Shown one piece after another: positions 1 to 7,229 of a stretch of DNA of 7,242 nt. Position 1 is the first letter of the stretch. Every line of letters starts with the position of its first letter. Location of the stretch: NCBI GenBank assembly GCA_900766865.1, contig CAAFXA010000014.1:1-7242 (forward strand). Reading direction: 5' to 3'. The stretch comes from an uncultured Akkermansia sp. (GTDB lineage: Bacteria > Verrucomicrobiota > Verrucomicrobiia > Verrucomicrobiales > Akkermansiaceae). Position numbers and translations under genes: made by a program. The notes below the pieces were generated by a model that saw only the letters and a program-made list of their open reading frames with translations, made no database searches and had not been told where the DNA came from.

Positions 1-843
<843 letters not shown>

Positions 844-862
844 GCAAAAAGGACGTTATACG

Positions 863-875
863 CGCGTGGCACGCG
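863..875. promoter_or_regulatory. Perfect 13-bp palindrome in the divergent region, possible operator
   Basis: CGCGTG-G-CACGCG is a perfect inverted repeat with a 1-base centre. It overlaps a direct repeat of CGCGTGGC (863-870 and 872-879, period 9). It lies about 20 bases upstream of the candidate lacZ -35 box and upstream of the candidate lpxR -10. This is where a regulator serving one or both divergent genes would bind. No regulator gene is in the window, so the role is inference. Confidence 0.3.
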
Positions 876-883
876 TGGCGGTT

Positions 884-910
884 TTGTTGAAAAATCATAA
901 ATGTTATAGC
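884..910 (+). promoter_or_regulatory. Weak candidate promoter of the lpxR-resB-ccsA cluster
   Basis: TGTTATAGC at 902-910 resembles an extended -10 (TGnTATAnn, four of six core bases). A TTGTTG at 884-889 could be a -35, with a short 15-base spacer. Transcription would then start near 917 and leave a leader of about 38 bases that contains the ribosome binding site. The match is weak; it is listed because no better box lies between the divergent genes on this strand. Confidence 0.25.
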
Positions 911-936
911 GTTTTAGGCTTGCCAGACAGGGAGAA

Positions 937-942
937 AAGGAG
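937..942 (+). promoter_or_regulatory. Shine-Dalgarno of lpxR
   Basis: AAGGAG lies 12 bases before the ATG at 955, and a second GGAG is at 931-934. In the lpxR frame a TAG at 907-909 closes the sequence upstream and no ATG, GTG or TTG lies between it and 955, so 955 is the earliest possible start. The spacing is somewhat long. A four-codon ATG-CTC-CAC-GCA-TGA (944-958) overlaps the lpxR ATG as ATGA and could couple translation. Confidence 0.5.
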
Positions 943-954
943 TATGCTCCACGC

Positions 955-1926
955 ATGAGCGTTTTACCATGGGCTATTATGGCAGGCGGTTCACTACTCG
1001 CCGATTATTACAACCCAATCCCTCAACCGGGAGAGCCGGGATATACGACTGCACCGCAACACCATCTGCGGTTTATGTTCGAGAATGATTCCGCGTTCGG
1101 GCATGATTGCAACTACAGCCATGGTACCCGTTTCGATTACGCACAGAATCTTCCCGGTGGCGATGCATGGGGTATCTCCCTCACTCAGAATATCTACACC
1201 CCCGAGGACCATACGGATGGCGCCGTGCCGGGACAACACCCGTATTGCGGATATCTGGCACTGGGTGGTGCCTATATGATGCGCGGTCAGGATTTCGGCG
1301 CTGCATTCGAGTTCCAGCTTGGCACGACCGGTGATCAATCCGGTGCCCGGGATGCCCAGAATGGTTTGCATGACATATTCGGTATGCGTTCCTGGGATGG
1401 CTGGCACGACCAGGTGCCTGGCGAGCTTACCATGCAGCTTTCCATGCGGCAGGATTTTCGACTTCCCTGTCTGGAGTTTGACTGCGGCAATGGCTGGCAG
1501 ACGGACGCAGTTTTCTTTACCCGTGAGGAGGTGGGCACGGCATTTATTCGCGGTGGTGCCGGCGTGAGTATGCGCTATGGTGTGAATCTTACACCTTCGA
1601 TGCAGGTGAATGGTAACAGGGCAGCCAATTACGGCATAGGTCTGTTGGATAAGCCCGGCTACAGAAGGGATGAGATTTCCTATTTCCTGGTAGGTAGCCT
1701 TTACCTGGAATATGTGGCGCGCGACATCACGGTGGATGGCGGCGTGTTCCGTCATTTTGACCAGACTTGCAGCCGTAAGCCCTGGCAGATGGAAGCCAGG
1801 TTGGGTGTGGGTGTTTCCTGCGATGGCATTGACTATTTTGCCGGTGGCGTGTACCAAAGCCCCACCTATCGTACGCAGGGAACAGAAGCGCTATATGGTA
1901 CTTTCTCGGCAACGTGGCACTGGTGA
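955..1926 (+). CDS. lpxR: LpxR-like lipid A 3'-O-deacylase, outer-membrane beta-barrel
   Basis: This 323-residue protein has the signature of the LpxR family (DUF2219). Known Salmonella LpxR is a calcium-dependent outer-membrane enzyme that removes the 3'-acyloxyacyl chain from lipid A. Seen here: FENDSAF at 42-48 (the Asn-Asp pair, N44-D45, known to be active-site residues in the family), NYSHG at 53-57, YTPEDH at 81-86, HPYCGYLAL at 95-103, LGTTGDQSG at 122-130 and QNGLHDIFG at 135-143, whose H139 fits the catalytic histidine position. A stretch at 147-157 (W-GWHDQVPGE) also fits the family. The protein ends in TWHW, an aromatic C-terminus typical of barrel proteins recognised by the BAM machinery. 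The N-terminus is a short hydrophobic segment without Lys or Arg, with a possible cut near A16, so the signal peptide is atypical. It is the first gene of a cluster; its TGA overlaps the next ATG. Lipid A activity is inferred from family motifs. Confidence 0.87.
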   Translation: MSVLPWAIMAGGSLLADYYNPIPQPGEPGYTTAPQHHLRFMFENDSAFGHDCNYSHGTRFDYAQNLPGGDAWGISLTQNIYTPEDHTDGAVPGQHPYCGYLALGGAYMMRGQDFGAAFEFQLGTTGDQSGARDAQNGLHDIFGMRSWDGWHDQVPGELTMQLSMRQDFRLPCLEFDCGNGWQTDAVFFTREEVGTAFIRGGAGVSMRYGVNLTPSMQVNGNRAANYGIGLLDKPGYRRDEISYFLVGSLYLEYVARDITVDGGVFRHFDQTCSRKPWQMEARLGVGVSCDGIDYFAGGVYQSPTYRTQGTEALYGTFSATWHW

Positions 1927-3002
1927 TGGTAAATCGCAAATCTACTTTGCTTCTGCCGACCCTTATGGTACTGGGTGCGGCGTGTCTGGTGTTGCTGATG
2001 GGTGGTTTTCCCCTGTGGGGGGTACCATCGGTATACCGCAGCGGTGTGATGCTGGGGCTGGGCATTACTGCAGGCTTGCTTACTCTGTGGGGGGGCTGGA
2101 GACTGGCTGAGGGTCTGCGTGTGCGTTTTGTTTGTGGCCTGCTCAGCACGTTCTTTGCCTGTGCTGGTGTAATGGTCCTTTGGCAATATGGCAGCAAGGC
2201 GCTGGAATATGCGTCCATGGGCGGAATGATGTGGCTCGGGGCGCTGGGAATGGCATGCACGGCAATGGTCGGGGTGCTGTTCACCTGTATTTTCGGCTAC
2301 TTTGTGTATAGGCTCATGTCTCGCCGCCTGTGGCTTGCCGGGGCTCACTGGAGCCTTTTTCTGCTGGCGTTGGGGGCGTATCTGGACTATTGCTGTGAGG
2401 TTCGGGCTATAGCGCAGCTGCCATCCCATGGGCGCTCATCGGTTTGTGAGGTGATGACTTCCGAGGGCGAGAAGGTGCAACTGCCTTTTACTCTGCGTGT
2501 GGATGCTTTCAACGCTTCCTATTATGGGGACGATAGCTACAGCCTGTATCGCCGGGAAGGAAATGGCTGGGAGCTTATCGGCCACCCGGAGGTGGTGGTG
2601 GATTGTCTGAAATATGGAGATGAAATGTGGGCATTGGAAAACCTGAAGAACTCTCCCGGTATGCCTCAGCCTTTCATGCTGCTTCCGGGGAGTGCAGAAA
2701 TTCCGGATAGGCTTCTCATGCGCAATGCCCGTCCTGTGAAGGATTACGCCGCTACCTGTCACATTGAAACCGAGCACCGCGGACGCAATGAAGTGCGCGA
2801 TGAAGTGGTGCGAGTAAATGCCCCGCTGCAGTGTAAGGGCTGGTATATTTACCTCAACTCCTACAGCACCATGAGTAACAGCACGCTGGTTACTTTGCAG
2901 CTGCGCAGGGCGCCGGGGCGTTTCCCCGCGCTTGCTGGTATGGTGGGTGTCATTCTCTGTACCGCTTGTTGGTGCTGGTGGCGCAGGGAGGAGGAACAGT
3001 AA
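1926..3002 (+). CDS. resB: ResB/Ccs1-like cytochrome c biogenesis protein
   Basis: With the start at ATG 1926 (TGATG overlap with the lpxR stop at 1924-1926) the protein has 358 residues. A GTG at 1914 would add only four codons; the overlap favours 1926. Hydrophobic segments lie near 8-30, 38-58, 68-87, 101-130 and 136-155, followed by a large soluble domain (about 160-330) and a final membrane segment (333-352). The soluble part carries ResB features: LPFTLRVDAFNASYY at 186-200, RPVKDYAATCHIE at 269-281, VRVNAPLQCKGWYIYLNSYS at 295-314, then a strand into the last helix. H141 in the fifth segment (GAHWSLFLL) fits the conserved membrane histidine of ResB proteins. With CcsA it would form the system II complex that moves haem across the inner membrane and attaches it to CXXCH apocytochromes. 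Four membrane segments before the conserved His-helix are unusual compared with classic ResB. The CcsA neighbour strongly supports the call. Confidence 0.83.
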   Translation: MVNRKSTLLLPTLMVLGAACLVLLMGGFPLWGVPSVYRSGVMLGLGITAGLLTLWGGWRLAEGLRVRFVCGLLSTFFACAGVMVLWQYGSKALEYASMGGMMWLGALGMACTAMVGVLFTCIFGYFVYRLMSRRLWLAGAHWSLFLLALGAYLDYCCEVRAIAQLPSHGRSSVCEVMTSEGEKVQLPFTLRVDAFNASYYGDDSYSLYRREGNGWELIGHPEVVVDCLKYGDEMWALENLKNSPGMPQPFMLLPGSAEIPDRLLMRNARPVKDYAATCHIETEHRGRNEVRDEVVRVNAPLQCKGWYIYLNSYSTMSNSTLVTLQLRRAPGRFPALAGMVGVILCTACWCWWRREEEQ

Positions 3003-3024
3003 ACTACAAGGGTTCATTTTGGGT

Positions 3025-3783
3025 ATGACCATTTTTATTACTCTGCTTACCATATTTGTTCTGCTGCTTAGTGCAGCTTGTTGTGCTGCCTTCGTGATGG
3101 GGCGCACAGCTGTGGCTCGTATGCTGGAAGTTGCAGCCTGGGGGACGGCTCTTGCTCTGTTTGTTGCAAACGGGTGTATGGCTCAGGCTCTTCCCTTTGG
3201 CAACATGCGCCATGTACTCTGTTTCTTCCCTCTGGTGCTGGCTCCGGCTTCTCTCTACATGCGACGCTGGCGTGAGGTAGACCTTACTGCCGGTTTTGCC
3301 GTCGTTGGAGCGTTGGCTATGATTGGCGCGCTCTGTATGCCTATGCAGGCATCCTGGAGGCAGATGCCCGCACTGCAGTCTCCCTGGTTTGCTCCGCATG
3401 TTACCAGCTATGTGCTTGCGTACGGATTGCTGGCTGTATCTTTTGTCTCTGCGCTTCTCTCGTTTCGGCGTCAGAGCTCAGCCTCGCATCTGCGAGCTGC
3501 TGATGCAGCGGCGCGGTTGGCCTTTCCCTTCCTGACCTTTGGTTTGTGGAGTGGGGCATTGTGGGCCGATGCCGCCTGGGCTCGCTACTGGGCCTGGGAT
3601 ATCAAGGAGGTCTGGGCCCTCATCACCTGGTGTGTGTATCTTCTGTATTTCCATCTTGGCAGATATGGCTCTGTTCTGGTGCGGCGGGCTTTACTGCTGG
3701 CGGGGTTTGTTGCTGTGCTCATTACTTTCTTTGTTGTGAACCTTCTGCCGAACATTGTCAGTGTTCACAGCTATGCGCAGTAA
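3025..3783 (+). CDS. ccsA: CcsA/ResC-type cytochrome c assembly protein (haem handling)
   Basis: This 252-residue polytopic membrane protein contains the WWD haem-binding signature WARYWAWDIKEVWALITW (185-202). Three histidines stand where the CcsA/CcmC family places its haem ligands: H125 (FAPHVTSYVLAYG, before the motif), H210 (LLYFHLGRYG, after it) and H248 (NIVSVHSYAQ, at the C-terminus). About eight hydrophobic segments are visible, starting at residues 2-24. CcsA presents haem at the outer face of the inner membrane for ligation to apocytochrome c together with ResB. The start at 3025 lies 22 bases after the resB stop, with AAGGG (3008-3012) upstream. A TTG at 3019 is an alternative with better spacing, and an in-frame ATG at 2932 inside resB would add 31 unlikely residues. 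It is the last gene of the cluster. Confidence 0.93.
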   Translation: MTIFITLLTIFVLLLSAACCAAFVMGRTAVARMLEVAAWGTALALFVANGCMAQALPFGNMRHVLCFFPLVLAPASLYMRRWREVDLTAGFAVVGALAMIGALCMPMQASWRQMPALQSPWFAPHVTSYVLAYGLLAVSFVSALLSFRRQSSASHLRAADAAARLAFPFLTFGLWSGALWADAAWARYWAWDIKEVWALITWCVYLLYFHLGRYGSVLVRRALLLAGFVAVLITFFVVNLLPNIVSVHSYAQ

Positions 3784-3784
3784 C

Positions 3785-3803
3785 GCACTAAAATAGTTAG
3801 TGC
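3785..3803 (+). other. Small hairpin just after ccsA
   Basis: GCACTAA (3785-3791) and TTAGTGC (3797-3803) form a perfect 7-bp stem with a 5-base loop two bases after the ccsA stop. No T-run follows, and the stem is only moderately GC-rich, so it is not a convincing intrinsic terminator. It could stabilise the 3' end of the mRNA or serve as a binding site upstream of the next promoter. Confidence 0.35.
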
Positions 3804-3810
3804 TATCCGA

Positions 3811-3841
3811 TTGACGTTTCCCTGCCCGCCTCTGCTATAAT
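3811..3841 (+). promoter_or_regulatory. Strong sigma-70-like promoter of the autotransporter, leaderless geometry
   Basis: TTGACG (3811-3816, five of six consensus bases) and a perfect TATAAT (3836-3841) are separated by 19 bases, slightly longer than ideal. The -10 box ends only 8 bases before the ATG at 3850, so transcription should begin at about 3848-3850, on or next to the start codon. The intervening GGGCGGGT is not a normal Shine-Dalgarno sequence. This argues for a leaderless mRNA. The boxes are seen; use as a promoter is inference. Confidence 0.6.
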
Positions 3842-3850
3842 GGGCGGGTA
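3823..3850 (+). other. Inverted repeat abutting the autotransporter start codon
   Basis: CCCGCC (3825-3830) pairs with GGCGGG (3843-3848). The stem extends by a G-T wobble and a T-A pair to 3823 and 3850, with a 12-base loop that contains the TATAAT box. RNA coming from ccsA would fold this stem right against the AUG, whereas RNA started at the local promoter would lack the left arm. Confidence 0.35.
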
Positions 3851-5055
3851 TGAAACTCCATCTACCCCTGTCGCTTCGTTGTTTTGTTGTTTTGTGCCTG
3901 TCGGGAGCTCCTTCTGTGCAGGCTGTTGTTGGCAGTACATGGGACCCCGCCTGGGGAACTGCCGGTTTGGAAGGCGCCCCTGATGCCTCCGCTTCTCAGT
4001 ATCAGGCTACCATTACCACGGATGGTGTGACGGCACTTGTGCCGCCTTTAGGGCAGGCTGCTCCCTGGGATTTTGGTACATACACTGCCATTACCTTGAC
4101 CGGCAGTGGCAATGCGGCAGCCACAATAGTGGGTGGTGCATCTGCTACGCAGACGCCGCTGGTGGGGGCTGTGGAGCGTAATAGCTGGATTGCTGCGGAG
4201 GAGGGAAGTTACAGCTTGTTTGTTGGTGGAAGCTTTGCGGATAATTGGCAGGGTGGGGCGGCTTTCAATTTTACCGGCAATACTCACATCATGGTGGATG
4301 GCGCGACTGTTGCCAACATTGTCGGTGGTAATTACAAGGAAGGTCGTAATGCCGCCTTTACCGGAAATTCCTACATTACTGTGGCAAGTGGTCATGTGAC
4401 CGGGGCCATTGTGGGCGCAACTGTGGTGACGCATAATGCGAATACTTCTTTTACGGGTGATACTCACATTTTTGTCTATACTCCTTTGTCTTCCAATGAC
4501 GGATCAGCTTTGCATTCCATACCCGCCAATATGATAATGGGTGGTTTTGCATGGGGAACCAATACCTGGAAAACGCAGACCCTCACGGGGAATACTCATG
4601 TGACCGTGAATCTGGAAAGCTACACTGGCAACGTGACAACCTTCTCCAAAAATATTGTGGGCGGTGGATTTAATGGGGCAAGTGGGAATAATCAGGTTAT
4701 TTCCGGAGGTACGAATGTCAGTGTGAATCTGGCGGAGGCGACTATGGCTGACAACGGGAAAGTGGTGGGCGGCGCCTGGGTGAATGCCGGCAGCGCCTCT
4801 ATTGCCGGCAGCGCTACGCTCACAATCAGCGGTGGTACTTTCAACAGTTGGGTGCTGGGAGGATGCTGGACAGACTCCGGTGGCACTGTTACTTCGGTTG
4901 GGGGAATTCAAATGAGCCTCAATGGTGGTACATACAATGGTTCTGTTCTGGGGGCTACATATATCAGCACGGGAAACTGCACCATGAACACCGGCAATGT
5001 CTCCATAAACATCGGGGCCGAGTCTGTCCTTGGCGGCACGCTTTATGGTGGATAG
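3850..5055 (+). CDS. Autotransporter passenger, N-terminal part up to an in-frame amber stop
   Basis: The frame encodes 401 residues and then TAG. Residues 1-25 form a clear signal peptide: basic start MKLHLPLSLR, a hydrophobic core and SVQA before VVGS, which fixes the start at 3850. From about residue 91 the protein is Gly/Thr/Asn/Ser-rich and built of degenerate repeats. Each has an anchor of the form IVGGNY, VVGGAW or VLGGCW, preceded by strands such as FTGNTHIMV (141-149), FTGDTHIFV (201-209) and LTGNTHVTV (245-253). Such periodic strand-turn patterns are typical of beta-helical passengers of type V secretion autotransporters. As written, the product would be a truncated passenger with a signal peptide but no linker or barrel, so it could not anchor in the outer membrane. 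The same frame continues after the stop with matching repeats (5056 onward), so this is the front part of one gene. Ligand or function of the passenger cannot be told. Confidence 0.8.
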   Translation: MKLHLPLSLRCFVVLCLSGAPSVQAVVGSTWDPAWGTAGLEGAPDASASQYQATITTDGVTALVPPLGQAAPWDFGTYTAITLTGSGNAAATIVGGASATQTPLVGAVERNSWIAAEEGSYSLFVGGSFADNWQGGAAFNFTGNTHIMVDGATVANIVGGNYKEGRNAAFTGNSYITVASGHVTGAIVGATVVTHNANTSFTGDTHIFVYTPLSSNDGSALHSIPANMIMGGFAWGTNTWKTQTLTGNTHVTVNLESYTGNVTTFSKNIVGGGFNGASGNNQVISGGTNVSVNLAEATMADNGKVVGGAWVNAGSASIAGSATLTISGGTFNSWVLGGCWTDSGGTVTSVGGIQMSLNGGTYNGSVLGATYISTGNCTMNTGNVSINIGAESVLGGTLYGG

Positions 5056-5250
5056 TACATCAATGGAAATGCTAGTGCTACGGTGAGTGCAGCCCTTGGA
5101 GATATCAATGTGACGCTGGATGGAGGCTCCGTTACAGATGTTGTTGGTGGTAGTTTTACGCAGCGCAATAATGCGGATTCTTATATCACACAGGGAAATA
5201 TTGTGCTCAATCTCCGGGGCGGGAGTGTGAGCGGGGATATTTATGCAGCA
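4132..5250 (+). repeat. About twelve degenerate passenger repeats anchored on (V/I/L)GG-x-aromatic
   Basis: Counting residues from the ATG at 3850, Gly-Gly or Gly-Ala anchors stand at 95, 126, 159, 189, 231, 271, 307, 337, 368, 400 and 433, with a weaker IYAAG at 466. The spacings are 31, 33, 30, 42, 40, 36, 30, 31, 32, 33 and 33 residues. Typical anchors are FVGGSF, IVGGNY, IVGGGF, VVGGAW, VLGGCW, VLGATY and VVGGSF. Between anchors sit strand motifs such as GNTHIMV or GGTFNSW. The repeats are protein-level only; the DNA is well diverged. The series crosses the amber codon without a change of frame or period. Confidence 0.7.
5053..5055 (+). other. In-frame amber codon interrupting the autotransporter
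   Basis: TAG is codon 402, directly after CTT-TAT-GGT-GGA and before TAC-ATC-AAT. It occupies the variable position of the anchor (YGG-stop-Y), where sister repeats carry Ser, Asn, Gly, Ala, Cys or Thr. The frame then stays open for 2.1 kb. A single base change from TCG (Ser) or CAG (Gln) would produce it. It may be a nonsense mutation, a recoded codon or a base error in assembly. Confidence 0.9.
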
Positions 5251-5514
5251 GGTCAGCAGGAGGGTTCTACCTATATGCAGACCTCCTCGACTTTGGTGCA
5301 ACTATCTTCAGCTGTGTTGCTGGAAGAGGGGTGTACCATATCTGGCGGCTATACAGGCGGGGCTGTCAGTTCTGTTATAACGGGCGCGCGTACCTTGCAA
5401 TTGGTGGATGGCGTAACGTATGCCAATACTTCTTCTGTGTTGTTTGCGGATTTTGATGTGGTTCAGGTAGCAGAGGGTGGCAGTGTTACGCTTGGCAGCC
5501 TGACTAGCGATAGC

Positions 5515-5613
5515 TCTGCTCTTCGCAAGACCGGTGATGGCAGCCTGATAATCTCGACGCACTCTGCATTCGATTCTCTTTCGGTGGAGGGCGGAAGTCT
5601 CACATTGCAGGAT
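5515..5613 (+). other. PATR-type autotransporter beta-strand repeat 1
   Basis: The encoded LRKTGDGSLIIS is followed by a spacer and LSVEGGSLTLQD. It matches the autotransporter-associated beta-strand repeat pattern (L-K-G-G-L-L, spacer, V-GGSL-L), which in known proteins sits in the passenger beta-helix. It supports reading the region as an autotransporter in the 3850 frame. Confidence 0.65.
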
Positions 5614-6372
5614 GGGGTGGATGGTTCTTTGTTGAAGCATCTCAGCCTGTCTGCCGGTACGAGTCTTGCAGGTGTTACCGGTACTATTTCTGCGGGCGCG
5701 GCCGGAGAGACAGAGCTGAGTCTGGCGCTGTCACCTGACAATATTGGGGCAGACGTTGCCGCTACTCCCTTGCTGTCCGGTTTGGGCGATAGTTCGGTAA
5801 ATATGGTCCTTAATGGTGGAGAGAATGTGGCGCTGGACATAAGCGCAGATGGGGTGGTGTCGCTCCTCCTCGCTCACAAAAACGCTATGCCGGCCGTGAG
5901 CAGTTACCTCAGCCTGGTAGATGGCGTACTGACTTGTGAGCAGCCGGCGCAGCTGCCTCTCAATGCCATGCTGTCTCTCTATGGGCTGCGTATAGCGGGG
6001 GTGGCAGATGGTTCGCTGGTGGTGAATGGTAGTGCGGCGGGGATTTATTATGTTACCCCGGATGCCGCGACAACGGATCCTCACCTGGTAACGGTATATC
6101 CTGAGCTGGGGCTTTACAGTGGTGTGGTGATAGACAGCGGGCAGAGTCTTACCCTCAGCCTGCCGGGAGATTCCGATGCCTCTACTGTGGCTATTGTCAA
6201 TAATCTGATGGGGGCTTCCGGCAGTCTTCTGCGTGTGGAGAATAGCTCCGGTTCCGGGATGGTTACAGTGGCACTCAGAAATGACGACATCAGTTCCACA
6301 GGAGACCCTAATTATCCGGACATTCCTTCACTTACGATGATGGAAGGGGATATCGAGGCCGGTAGTGGCACC

Positions 6373-6468
6373 GAGCTCATCAAGCGAGGGGCCGGCACTC
6401 TGGTGGTCAATGGTTCCCTCAGAGCTCCTTCTTTGTCTGTGGAAGCGGGAAGTCTCCGGCTCAATGGT
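6373..6468 (+). other. PATR-type autotransporter beta-strand repeat 2
   Basis: The encoded ELIKRGAGTLVVNG followed by LSVEAGSLRLNG has the same pattern as repeat 1. A looser echo, GAGTLAVNSGGILTLDN, follows shortly downstream (about 6553-6603). Both are in the frame that started at 3850. Confidence 0.7.
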
Positions 6469-7229
6469 TCCGGTAACAGTCTGGAATCCCTGGCCGGCAG
6501 CGGAGCAACACTGCAACTGGACGGGGATTTGCATGTGGGTATGAGCATTACCGGGGCCGGGACGCTGGCGGTGAACTCTGGCGGTATCCTGACGCTGGAT
6601 AATGTTTCTACTGTTGGAAATGAATGGACGCTTGTGAACAAAGGCTATGCTGTGGCTGATGTTACATCCTCCGGTAGCCTGACACTGGGGAAATTGACTA
6701 TAGGGGCAGGTTCCCGGAATGGGCTTGTTTTTAATGCAGATGCGCCCTTCGGTAATAGTCTGCAGCTCGGGAGCCTCGTGGTGGAGCCGGGGGCTGCTGT
6801 TACCCTGAGCGCTGTGGGGGATGCTCTGTTGCACAGTGGAGACTACGTTATCGGGAAGGTGACGGATGCCGCCTCCGTCGATGTTCAGGGGGCGGTAGAG
6901 CTTTCCATGCAGGGATTTCCGTTTTCTCAGCTGCAGCCGGGGAGCAGCTATCTGTATACGGATGCAGGAGGTCGAATCGTTCTGCATGCTGTGCGTAGCA
7001 GCACCAACCTCCTTTTGCCATTCGCCTCTACCCGCAATTCACGTGCCGGTGCCCGTCTTCTCTGGGACGCTGCCCCGACTTCCGGTGGGGACCTGGCCAC
7101 TGCATATCGCAATGTCAGCGAGCTTATTTCCGCCGGCCAGCGAGAATCGGCTGACCGCGCGATGGCGGCAGTGGCCGGTGCGGCATACGCGTCCCTCTCC
7201 CCGGCATTGCTGGACGATGTGGTGCGCCA

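Larger units (their letters stand above)
5056..7229 (+). pseudogene. Autotransporter, part downstream of the amber stop (repeats, PATR, linker; barrel missing)
   Basis: The frame that stopped at 5053 resumes at once and stays open to the contig end, about 724 codons. It opens with YINGNASA and two further repeat anchors (VVGGSF, then IYAAG), followed by long Ser/Gly/Leu/Val-rich beta-strand sequence, two PATR-type repeats (5515-5613 and 6373-6468) and an Ala-rich helical segment (about 7081-7229) containing ESADRAMAAVAGAAYASL. That helix is the usual bridge between passenger and translocating barrel in autotransporters; the barrel lies past the edge. No signal peptide and no convincing ribosome binding site occur just after the stop. 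The first in-frame restart codon is GTG at 5083, so independent expression is unlikely. It is marked as a broken-gene fragment; if the TAG is suppressed or is a sequence error, this is simply the second part of one CDS starting at 3850. Confidence 0.75.

Noticed and set aside
994..1857. Minus-strand open frame of 287 codons opposite lpxR
   Set aside because: It lies wholly within lpxR, which has family motifs throughout; the minus translation is compositionally odd and featureless.
2932..3024. CcsA starting at ATG 2932 inside resB
   Set aside because: It would add 31 residues that overlap the ResB C-terminus in another frame; the start at 3025 (or TTG 3019) begins right at the first membrane segment.
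3785..3803. Rho-independent terminator for ccsA
   Set aside because: The 7-bp stem is real but is followed by TATCCG, not a T-run, so terminator function is not supported.
4132..5250. CRISPR array or tandem DNA repeat
   Set aside because: The periodicity exists only at protein level, with variable spacing and diverged DNA; no identical direct repeats or spacers are present.
4504..5301. Minus-strand open frame of 265 codons opposite the autotransporter
   Set aside because: It is a shadow of a repetitive Gly/Thr-rich coding region, where stop codons are rare on the opposite strand; no recognisable domain.
5083..7229. Independent second gene starting at GTG 5083 after the amber stop
   Set aside because: No ribosome binding site or signal peptide is present, and its first residues continue the repeat register of the upstream part, so it is better read as the same gene.
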